Assembly: GCF_943193015.1 (NCBI RefSeq)
Contig: NZ_CALPCM010000012.1
Location: 14,920-78,919, forward strand
Source: Hominisplanchenecus_A murintestinalis
GTDB lineage: Bacteria > Bacillota > Clostridia > Lachnospirales > Lachnospiraceae
Reading direction: 5' to 3'
Length of the DNA stretch: 64,000 nucleotides
Shown: positions 24,701 to 27,343 of the stretch, piece after piece
How the letters are laid out: the number at the start of each line of letters is the position of its first letter
Position numbering within the stretch: position 1 is the first letter of the stretch
Notes under the pieces: model-generated
The model's input: the letters and a program-made list of their open reading frames with translations, nothing else
Told to the model about the DNA's origin: nothing
The model's database searches: none
Position numbers and translations under genes: made by a program

Positions 24701-26818
24701 GCCATCTTCATAGCGCAGCCCTGACGCGGCCACTGCCGGGTTCGTCGGCTTCGCATTGATCGTTGCCTTGCTGGCCGTGCTGTTCAAGTCCCTCTTCTTA
24801 TACCCCCCCGCCCCGTCATATTCAATCAGGCTGTCATAATACGTCCACTGCTGATAATTTGTCTGTACATTATTCACATAGCTGACAGCCTGCAGGGGAT
24901 AGCCTGCAACTTCAACTTTCCCTTTAAACTTCAGGCCGCTGCGGATACGGTGCATAAAGTTCAGCCGTATTCTCCTGGTAAACGATTTGCCTTTATTCCC
25001 TGCCAGCCACTGCTCCATCTCTTCCCCCAGAGTAATGGTATAGCTGGTTCCTCCATCCGCCTCCGTCTGTGCGCCTCCAAGAGTGCCGCAGGATACCCAG
25101 GAAAGGGTTCCATCTCCTGCCTGTACCTCCATCTCCAGCAGAGGGCCATCTTTTGCCGCACGGAACCAGTCTTCCAGCTCCATACCGTCCTCCAGATAGA
25201 TTTTAATATACTCCAGTTGGAAATGATTCGGAATGGTATCCAGCGCATAAGAATCAAAGATCGGCACATTTCCTTTATTTTCAAAACTGTCAAGATAGTA
25301 AGACGCCAGCTGCCCGATTCCGCTTTCTATCGTTTTTACCTGATTTCCCGCATCATTCAGGACATATTTATTCTGCGTCACATTTATTACCGTCTTGTCA
25401 AACGCCGTAGTATCCCTGTACTCCTTACTCCAGGAATACCCTGTCACACGATCCGCCGTCTTACCGAAGAAAATGGTAGGACGCAGCGTCGTCGCGTTAA
25501 ACAGGTTACCCCCGAAATTGTTCGGATAGGGTACCGCTATGTAAAAAACCCTCTGGGCATGTCTCGCAGGATTTGGATCATGCGGGGAATACAGCGGCAT
25601 ATCCGTAAATTTAATATTGAGCGTAGCCTCCATAGGATAGTAATAAGGAATCAGCGGCGCATTAATATTTGAAAAGTCATCAAGGTTCCACTCTGACAGC
25701 TCCGCTTCCGGAACATCCGTCACGTCCCAGATAAGTACGCCTCCCTCCCCCGGCTTCCCGGAGTAGGCATACTGGGTAGCCTCAATACTCAAATCGGTAT
25801 TTTTTGTCAGCGTCCCGTCATCGTTACATTTCCACGCCATCATATCTTTCCGCAGGATACCGCTGGAACCGTCATTTCCGTTCATCAGCGAAAGGTTCAG
25901 ATCAAAGCCGTCCAGGAAACTCTCCGGCTTTGCCGAAATATTCTCTACCGTCACCCGGTAGGTCATATAGTTATACTGATCCCACATTGGCGGATGCGTG
26001 ATCGCATTGATTGCAGCGCTCCAGTCCAGGTTACTGTTAATAAATGCGATAGAGTTATAGTCCCCATTGTCAATATTCGGGTTTCCACCCAGCTTTATTA
26101 CCTGGAGCCCGTTTATAATATTCCCCGCAGCATCTTTATAAGTCCTGTAGCTCAGACCCGCATCTACCGACGCGCTCGCGTTCTCCGGCACATCACCATA
26201 AAATTTAGAACCCAGCTGTATAGCAGCGGCATTCGGCCCCTGCCATGCTGTGCTTATGATTTTTATTTCTACCATCCCGGTAAACGTTACGGAATCTACC
26301 AGCGGCGGAACCAGCGCCTCTCCTTTCCAACTTGTTTTCCCCTCAGGATAGGGCATAATCTCCCCTGCCGCCGTATAAAGCACCGTGCTCTCCGTACCTT
26401 CCACATACCAGTTTCCATTTGGTACATCCACGATCGTCGTTCGCACGCTCCTGCCCGCAGCCGTATAATCTTCCGGCGCTTCAAAGGTAGTCGTCAGGTT
26501 CCCTTCCGCGTCATACACCAGGTACGGCGACGCCAGCGTTACCGTAATATCCTGCGCCCCCCCTGACGTGTAGCCCGGGTTCAGCGACAGGTTGTAGGTA
26601 GCCTGCCCGGCATTCTTTAACATATAGACTCCGGTCGATACCTGGTTTGCCGCTCCCCCGACCTGCCCAAACGTCATCCGGAATGCGGGAAGCCCCGCTC
26701 CCCCTCCTTCATCCGCCCGCGCTATCATCGGCGTATAAGGCAGCCCGTTCAGGACACAGGCCACTGCCAGTATCAGACAGACCCACCTCTTCATGGTTTC
26801 CCTTATTCCTTCTTTCAT
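3710..26818 (-). CDS. Giant (~7,700-residue) cell-wall-anchored surface protein with C-terminal SdrD_B-like array
   Basis: One uninterrupted 23.1-kb frame. The preferred start at 26818 (MKEGIRETMKRWVCLIL) has AGGAAGGGG 4-5 nt upstream; an in-frame ATG at 26848 has a poorer site. A signal peptide (about residues 8-36, ending near ARADE) leads into roughly 5,300 residues of beta-rich ectodomain with few recognisable families, including a near-exact tandem pair of 207-residue units. About 11 SdrD_B-like domains follow (GxxWxDxxYDGIxxxxExxxxG motifs), broken by two disordered Gly/Asn/Pro/Glu-rich inserts. The C-terminus has VRTGDD, a hydrophobic helix and KKRKKEDEES: a sortase-type anchor lacking a canonical LPxTG. 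By analogy with Sdr proteins it probably forms a long stalked adhesin or matrix protein on the cell surface; ligand unknown. Its own promoter, ~400-nt leader and terminator suggest a single-gene transcript. It appears richer in G+C than its neighbours. Confidence 0.93.
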   Translation of the reverse strand: MKEGIRETMKRWVCLILAVACVLNGLPYTPMIARADEGGGAGLPAFRMTFGQVGGAANQVSTGVYMLKNAGQATYNLSLNPGYTSGGAQDITVTLASPYLVYDAEGNLTTTFEAPEDYTAAGRSVRTTIVDVPNGNWYVEGTESTVLYTAAGEIMPYPEGKTSWKGEALVPPLVDSVTFTGMVEIKIISTAWQGPNAAAIQLGSKFYGDVPENASASVDAGLSYRTYKDAAGNIINGLQVIKLGGNPNIDNGDYNSIAFINSNLDWSAAINAITHPPMWDQYNYMTYRVTVENISAKPESFLDGFDLNLSLMNGNDGSSGILRKDMMAWKCNDDGTLTKNTDLSIEATQYAYSGKPGEGGVLIWDVTDVPEAELSEWNLDDFSNINAPLIPYYYPMEATLNIKFTDMPLYSPHDPNPARHAQRVFYIAVPYPNNFGGNLFNATTLRPTIFFGKTADRVTGYSWSKEYRDTTAFDKTVINVTQNKYVLNDAGNQVKTIESGIGQLASYYLDSFENKGNVPIFDSYALDTIPNHFQLEYIKIYLEDGMELEDWFRAAKDGPLLEMEVQAGDGTLSWVSCGTLGGAQTEADGGTSYTITLGEEMEQWLAGNKGKSFTRRIRLNFMHRIRSGLKFKGKVEVAGYPLQAVSYVNNVQTNYQQWTYYDSLIEYDGAGGYKKRDLNSTASKATINAKPTNPAVAASGLRYEDGAVVESAKTVQVPMNEEKGAYRYLLTNNSPSKMSPAIFYTDGNFLGRDSHNQWGGFRAREVRLSAGLLQQSKIASIVFTDASGGTWSIPGGSLNGYIQDGDVVLGYDVWKNHTPDLQKIQVLFDGFESDVTAAEDCRIEIKGSPNMAEQRTVAGVWRTDYDPELGVSNRQGRDSATLTVKAINPQISGTTYYKAEDGTAKTGNVPYRAEDAWYSFTVENRSPSAAEDTNLEFSINSLSQKTTGIRGFKTKEIVIEKGWDQVVTPMVVWLYDWDQDPHGTGAPKVSLKWEDVEARYMDADGRVKIPLSDFPELTELKQVRLVCTHLFADVYAKGQNPEDPAQDNALRVELHGTPDWHKTLQATGALLPQNYLYSDFGKTQNVNMNVAEFAPKVTASTHLIRNGVQQNGGSDTPHTLASENNREVWYGFRMANSSISPSGPAYSDINLSSVVNRSSTGTSVHGFKSKEIVISAQAVQACKIEDLELYDYADMNGTVLGTPSEVVTASVLKGYQQADGSIRIPLADFPGIAYLRYIRIHYEDFYGSGKAAGSSLQLDLYGDTDWFGNLDASANLVQDDEDYTDNKSASDWARFAVAEFAPVVTASTHFIKDGQQQNGGSSSPHTLTVANNQNVWYGFRMANNSISPSGPSYADINISSAVNRSSAGTAVHGFKSEEIVISAQTAQACEIKDLELYDYADMNGANPGTPSRVFTAKELEGYKQADGSIHIPMEDIAEISYLRYIRIHFTDFYGSRDAAGSSLQLDLYGNTDWFDNLDAVGKLVQDVPDYTANKSASDTARFNIQRPYLALHSHIQYVDVTESSRGAGTTDGNQTLLGVPYDRDFKLWVQMENGSSPAASGYSVFSVLDDVDLTVDLPIRDSAGVRFTDKSGAGAAEAHTGFHTTKTVVRRELLDQYRTIGSIQLADVDSPDSPAVLTPVTGAGGKITGFDAADGTHFNVTDEGLVLEESQLEGLGIQYLARLQVLGGRDMKVTGNADRAALRVEFYGYEDSAIGTTDTMNVHSENYLDGLREDAYRVSANDNTAIYMSKMYFDTVVSAFYNDGDAGKFTAEADALEHIRVNYAGGGSYWNDNSELELGYKALGSFGIDFRQYLNVGTNLPVPAPDHGNYYRQEHYDAGWVRLQSLNTAATVNMSINVPSHIFDTYYLKINPNTRSYLNWIEVTRKDGTKYQVLPDDWVGNAVETGAAGNKYFRINLAKGQAPDYGADKEEFWTDAYAYDLDGPENPITKIVINMDVNQDGFTDASKTAAGVPDYGTWYRENDANTRSAFEVTGRLYKTGKAELTANTTLTIGKSGRVKERTDSGQENGRRVQSSWSYWNNYRSYSWNGYHAGDYESTARDMKSTAVMSVIRDDVWVRKGVHSATETEYDDSNVKFADADQFVISFRRGPRYTGNLTTGLNHDYSQTGNWGGWCYQDGYNWGGRIGFSDRILLTDTLPVIEPNSEFKYYGFLTTGLVIQNEVFAHMTSITLNLGGYREITDAEGNVTGYQADASKTKSITLTKEELGTLNELSFLYESEEQTEDEAAAVNQIWLEKWQFVNSIAIDTKDWGGNADYTKETGRTRSPETGGGVKDIDVVVKGKPYVYVNQPATGLGDSIRHAQNRITPTDYFVYDPNTAHTSPQHNTERYYVSDSSAPNHGWSDTFETAHMRGYLIPYQAGYAVTPRTSKLNDYQADNLTPNVQEYTVKIWNRRDGSTERDASSRLDGAYTTNTMNASFNMQKLYIPKEFIDGGWFRVSRLLLTGASNQQASFTLDELKALLEPDANGKDYVLDVEKYIHDNPGMTTGYSITLPEGTARPYLRAHINSFRLEFKAVAGNREKPETVLQAGEYLSASKTASDYAFRYDGVFVDRTKEVFEGENYRDWDEDSTPTFGKSPNGYGVDVLITNNLATTFTTIDPNHGTFSELSGTVKKADSYLSNLVGNLLVSVTRNSDTNKFAYDLDDCSAAAPRTEIDKDHLMPWDYVEYKVTVQSDASAPIPQEKTDLRFDTATGQRIVKWEVISNTTDIPADQITANLPGTGGAELTKGTDYSRDEAAADDAALTDIKQVVFHLGTEGDAAQIKQGKAVTLRIVTQLTDEFGKNFQGQLMTSWLYTTSRIKHGYTQYRINYGRENISGAGRGTVNYYRNESDNGTTSGNSNTDVSYWRNTVSNVVLDGRSQYASRIDAGALFTRLRSDLAISFAFAPEAQGVYDGQPGKVTVQGIKNYTQHTQEIQETASFLKKVGDRYLQGFELTELCSIDYPAGLAENAISPRPPVKIEYYVLNESSTAKPDGYDPNAYNNMSRTEEDINNGQWVNAADYKDNPEELEAMLSRVIRVRWTYYDVPAGQAMDKVVFNGVGRYQDERLGNKNTAAADTFTSLLTMDEVYTHVHTEEEHLGEVKKTVMNHAVQTAPSIRREIPVVQFQTQVFGTEEEASGEYNPSKAQKTGYRPNETFWYKSTLINLSTAASGEAVQGALLNPVFYDKFPSQYADQTALEAAAGGDMSGLHIVWTDANGQVKNADADWEVTNLGTVTAPDYGGAMVYMDHASTGYGGSGYGGKEYRDLDPRAAGVSKEAEYTVYRICPVSGADGKLRMEVGDQISFYYSATAHQDGLPMVMTDQDRNLGTAADQSPSYFPRVGEYWSQGYTGQAWPLATGNNSGGMINRQLETADKLMDMDHLIHDVGFSGDKNDQIDRYEMFGRSKLYIPGTANNGSAWGNDGRFMDYDIATGSYVQRAVYTPILGSGNIDGLPVQIQYRGADNANRDYYAYVTGPRTASSQNWEQAGEGEERTPIVWSEVRTHLQKAWLNAASQMIPDLANENGYSQFNVHDAAKRYLAGKHYPNDWPRSGSWESYIRSANDYLFNRYITMMEYQQTYTARLTASNYGDWGLDGVEFTYTFPLGTEPLRDADGNLQIAGKYLTAPNTWGADIPADAIHAELVQTPENDKGYRAPNQVQDPQWNGTMDTSYYQGEDTVPYVVKIAVSHPLKRWFGRGSGSGYQMRLDIKCHVQSTSTNGRWYDRLRVKPAITGENYYYYQIYDISQWCGANRYKDAHYQIHGMDYMSSWSSSGYYNYVNPTGSPNTPSVDGYNVQCSEAQETADGSDGVNTNKTYGAYRTGAKADLCAVTGTRAEMRKPVMRLWSTVSDTADTDMTGRSRAGYYVDTEGDTARINVNVENRYWIHEYSDGGYYGLSSSLHSNSYSINGGSMGTLYHPVISVLLPAGIVPMAADGKAYTEDNASNAVRPIAWELNKRANPQVNTISPADEAEKQLYDAAVQYVEIPEYEDGEATGKTEGRYLVRIEANLNSHGDLAQKNLEARILSGDLRIFSFKVFAEELPNLSVKGTDGQTKRDTTKYRQYEDIRTYLGSKMDGFSYLWDNGGRYRVGTYLELSGSSNYQMNDVLRLDRVANYLEGDLNADPTYGRRAFFDSGWAYEETSEFNVEHYAANIRNPLILTEEQKDFNASGANTHPDTGDKTLQVSDKGLYNRTRLYTKMPRVTSDSTVGFTKNEAGMGYSINSSTKLPNTYPDANTPLEYGDVLWYTSRIWNHPASASDYRYGGALHHSKLTFVFDLPREVTFWDEDDTYDKDDIIVEYYDARKGGDPVTVSMEELLAEESGWNLDIRHKTDYHELDNPSGLPEYMNTDKEKHHEAESVVVELNTPADENYHGYDSMYDGAMPGGHLSTGSWVRVRIKTRVDNLGEESSVYTEPDLWSAEDCQTYVTVHEMDGHFNEDSDQLQDQPQDLILWMSQAKDAEAEPGEGAEDSKDAVDHDRDGDYADVYTAARTAAFKLRKPDGVARVDTGIKRTSILDEDEQVVTATDIHTKGATQIQYLIDQAQNKGGAVNRFIVDFALPFHATNEPTGEIAPVTGSEVTPRIREIRTGVWEVPDTLAEEEKEVLEQQLKVYVFARTSPDPHAEDGYLYPDSQEDRAAYDDGSWIQLGKQEGYSLTENGTIRDSRDGIPANIRQVRFVVKAGLNYADNVAPVYHPVPSGFRLAVDADPDTDGSQEMDDVDPMRLNVEEVAEDVKRNCAYVQAATSSGDPTVVIHSNYFVQCLTRYDDLKYLEMGKRARAGIYVDPELPYFGFRMEMSYFGGSGITSYHWRKNEGGLIIDPSTSKMMKYRVTAVNYSVEQLDQKKYTWPVRTETDSEGNIVQKEIKEEDTLTDPNISVVVPYIQNLKDLTYVPYSSLLGDDPDYLSDSYSKTGGSPQNPLKNLDDAVPHWTWTLVQDKIDPDTGELILDEEGQPIPELVDSDDIEVELSEDPYFVDKVVNLATGRQRRIALFKFKGRLWPGQRLMIEFMMPINADRGAAVSQELMESYGYGLKKGNYTPYIPTAEDGFGSCGLVTDSRDVNDNGMTVEMSLRRTISGLSFKEEPTLKQIKKVDSQIHSDYDYNSGPASVPEGTDYTFHVSVMNQSTGDPKEHSEVSLYDVLPHLGDSQTYSGDTANNQIPRDSSWNGWLLPDSIEVRVYDPNKSTEFPEGELLEMTKDAAHPKDYDIWVGPFEQTGNTYKPLDVSALPPYKADESQGMEFGTKDMYFYGVLIGDDARKKSRKMVRLADLIAATKNNPDAYEAAIKAIRSIWMEMEDKSYYIKDYNRIEMSYSMHAPLNVPKYVGDVSGDASTQFIDSKGYCGWNTFVHHAVGAGMTGENSKAGVYLNAPEGRGYIGSYIWHDFNYDTLMNEAEYEEGTNGRLQVSKLTTDLDFDGIPDDPGINHVKVELLSENGYVVNRNGEAITEVKRDGEGVKYALIDEATGEIQTTGENQINRYTDCGPAAAYISESDYFGHKGYYMLSDLKPGRYRLRFTFPESLANYAVTTLDIGDTKTKLDIYRKGDTLPDLGNEGVGDAPGDAMAVTSLVAQTRDVIQVNAADMDDTTVGADGLTPHQRYDLAMTSYNVGIGRPHTIGGWAWFDEHMDPDSGEDTPDIDGFMDDSEDKLGKVRVTLYEYDPDTEELKEANDIDGKPASILTEITDVSDLASAENGKFAFRVRPGWYLVKAENEDDAVILKPTPYKHNDSALAAENDNDLEKVGLSMQTKPFEVQYELGEDGRPLYDALGQGYKHKMQLGLGFVDAGRGFLGDTIWSDGNYNGIQEGLEPGIGGVAVTVERYYWDNEAMQWKQQEERFTSQKTTTDAGNFVFQEKTTYTPDGGPACLAGYRLRIDKDVLEGLPAHYAVTKYQNRPDKELGEELDSDMLTEAKDTPDGKKAYYLTDIDMMPIVLANEAQEGADPKNLMPYGRKLYDVTDGGSRLIHDGGLKEFEKIQVKGIIWNDRDYDGIRKTEVDPDDPDDMAEPGIPGVTVVLERYIRDSGDFRKLDEREAVTDSTGHYTFNNVGTYYEDPDAGSWHVTYYRLKLKELPEGYRVTRYHQGKDTSVDSDLAVTDLYLTKGTAPVEKDYFAAASTSRQPHNEDYCLNEGKVKYDIVQGGGNIGGYDGGLKGPETGSLSGLIWKEKAYDGIHQEDEEGFPGLTLTIDQYYLDADGEWTKEQAGYAQAVTEDDGGYLFEGLPVHIEKEGKWYLAGYKMTLPRQEKITGYETTWYHKGQDNEIDSDAVGTMDLGEDYPLVDRDGTTEREFSVTAKEAAKGTNDDKGAYVFEYAGREYDILTGTNAHGPDVGLKELETTTMYGWVWNDKDYDGIRQSDKTVDVPIEGQTVYLDQYYLSKKGEWEQSQAGYATTLTDENGRYEFADIPAMLEVGNVRRLTAYQVRMDAMNQGWTLTKYRQGKESLKWSDLRQEDPDAAAAREGVKAVQDGPETGEPGETKPEEGKPDEMKVPLTLMEDEEFLPAADEVERAHSSYCVMAPDGKIYDMLAAPETKASGNAGELPYATGSISGWVWEDKNYDGIQDPDEKPVTEALTVKLERFIYENGNWVKDDGFAGKEARTDAVTGGYRFDKLPTHQDAYDEDGNIILGNFKIYGYQVRIDMDRCAADGLWDTYAVTKYRAGSNRAKDSDWIISDDADSGRLTAADEYIVVAAEAGENANPVNVAEVEGISYDACQGTDIDGLDAGLKRYEDAALLGIVWKDANHDGILGEGEEKIEGLELVLTQAYYKDGRWTEAEGFRQEKKTGEDGTYKFGNLPASLNIDGTRCLAGYRLHVDGDGAILAKVLKQYAVSKYMVEDGSEKDNKLLWEGLHMSWPEEENSGWLVFAKEAAGGFSGNSYNYRQAGGRNYDLAYSEDIGSMNAGFSPYQTTSITGTAWTEDYDEKGEADGIRQETEKRQAGIKVFLDQYYLDKGKWKKADKWISFMSAQPEQEPEPEPEGRKAKRREAEADGNLGGNTGENPDGNPGGNTGENPDENPGGNTGENPDENPGGDAGEVPDDGLEDRPVSVPDKDGLVTAVTDENGVYRFDGLPTNGILKEAGGTERRVILGYKLRVPELPEGFDVTWHLAGDGVMDSDLDEATTEMTPEILVAPKTADPEETDENKLDGYSIVLAESYDGIDAGFMPYRGSLVEGIVWNDKDWDGLQGTEPGLEGHKVYLDVMIEGTDIEEGDTASGLALFADKEEEDPDKEPPEGTGGEDPDKKPSEGTEGAGTDENAPDRKAVKRTADTEAGTETENKDPSEGAGDKNPSTGEEDPDKKPDETPEEPEWISPVETDVPGEETDGILQDGVYRAYASCTTDAEGNYRFGDVPVLDRKTRRPYRYRLRMEKPSNAYYVPLNAGDDSVDNDYAHLNLAGYLTDQAQGITRSFRLGGAAEKENAYGYSYHMGYTTVQDMLDFGLHVLDTETVVAGSVFVDENKDGIRNGEEQGRKAVNVILYRYDAAAQMWKETPDADGKSRILTEEDGRYMFRVPVADMEKESKEYLTPYRYRVSIMKPKDDAAFSVKYPGRQATNAAALGAGLYDASEDYQALAEKVNDFNDATTMEGKEESGLPAAGPQLVISSEFELAEVHRDYYLGRDVVSLDQIHVDIGRGAALLEDGGEGITADMEVWPLPKNQPYVPGTEPLETETDDPVETVRTGDDTQIGKYILVLAVSGLMIGLLVFFKKRKKEDEES
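4430..10725 (-). repeat. Region encoding about 11 SdrD_B-like domains
   Basis: In the last ~2,150 residues the motif W-x-[DEK]-x-x-x-[DN]GI followed by an acidic stretch and G-x-x-[VL]-x-[LV] recurs about 11 times (for example IWSDGNYNGI, IWNDRDYDGI, VWNDKDYDGI, VFVDENKDGI). Units are roughly 150-220 residues and diverged, often with a second conserved block YxVxKYxxGxDxxxDSD. SdrD_B domains of staphylococcal Sdr proteins bind calcium and act as rigid spacers. The boundaries given are approximate. Confidence 0.85.
5762..5881 (-). repeat. 36-bp minisatellite inside the SdrD_B array
   Basis: Three full and one degenerate 36-bp copies encode a 12-residue unit GGNTGENPDENP. They form a flexible insert within one SdrD_B unit. 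Copies are nearly identical in DNA, so copy number may vary between strains. A second acidic Pro/Glu/Lys-rich insert lies near 4930-5200. Confidence 0.8.
22320..23560 (-). repeat. Tandem pair of ~621-bp units (207 residues each) in the giant gene
   Basis: Two adjacent units show the same residues in the same order (ASTHxIxxGxQQNGGS, VWYGFRMAN, SISPSGPxYxDIN, VHGFKSxEIVISAQ, LELYDYADMNG, SSLQLDLYGxTDWF). The landmark CGCGCTCTT recurs at 22331 and 22952, a period of 621 bp. High DNA identity indicates a recent intragenic duplication. Confidence 0.85.
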
Positions 26819-26848
26819 TTTTCCCCTTCCTTTCATATAAAAACACAT

Positions 26849-27217
26849 CCTCCAGTCTCTACAAAAAGCAATGTACTCCTAAGGCTACTCGTACTGCCCC
26901 TTTCATATTTCTGAACGGATGTGCTGAATTTCGTATCATCACATAATATAAAAATTTATCTCTGACAAAACCTGTTTGCTGCAGATACGGATTCCGAATC
27001 TAACGAAAAATGACAGTCATGCCATACATCCTTTCACTTAGCAGAAATACAAAATGACCAGTTATCCATATTCGATGTGGTCTCTTTGAAAACAAAACCA
27101 CGCACGAAACTGTGCATTTTTTACAATCCCGTGCTCTCCACCTCTTTGTCTTTTATTATTTTTGCTATGTTTGTAATAAAAGTATCAAAATTTTTATACT
27201 TTTTTTATAATATATTT
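26849..27217 (-). other. ~400-nt 5' leader of the giant gene (no gene)
   Basis: Between the predicted transcription start near 27217 and the start codon lies about 400 nt without a coding frame I accept. It can form local hairpins, for example GACCA/TGGTC around 27055-27085 and a GCACG/CGTGC pair near 27100-27135. I looked for the conserved cores of the common riboswitches (c-di-GMP-I, SAM, T-box) and could not identify one. Confidence 0.5.
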
Positions 27218-27223
27218 TCTTAA

Positions 27224-27252
27224 ATGATACCGCGTTCTTTCAAATTTGTCAA
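27224..27252 (-). promoter_or_regulatory. Sigma-A-type promoter of the giant gene
   Basis: On the minus strand a perfect TTGACA (27247-27252), a 17-bp spacer and TATCAT (27224-27229). It lies directly downstream of the terminator of the preceding large gene, in very AT-rich DNA. Confidence 0.75.
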
Positions 27253-27281
27253 GTTTTTGAAGTAAATATCAATTACTGAGC

Positions 27282-27321
27282 GAACAAAAAACTCCCGGAA
27301 ACCTATTTGGTTTCTGGGAGT
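27282..27321 (-). terminator. Terminator of the 2,595-residue surface-protein gene
   Basis: A 13-bp stem with one G-U pair (27291-27303 with 27309-27321) and a 5-nt loop is followed on the minus strand by TTTTTTG. It separates the two large surface-protein genes. Confidence 0.9.
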
Positions 27322-27343
27322 CCTTTTTGTTCATCTGCGGCGT

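Noticed and set aside
26849..27217. Known riboswitch in the leader of the giant gene
   Set aside because: I compared by eye with c-di-GMP-I, SAM and T-box cores and found no convincing match; only generic hairpins were seen.
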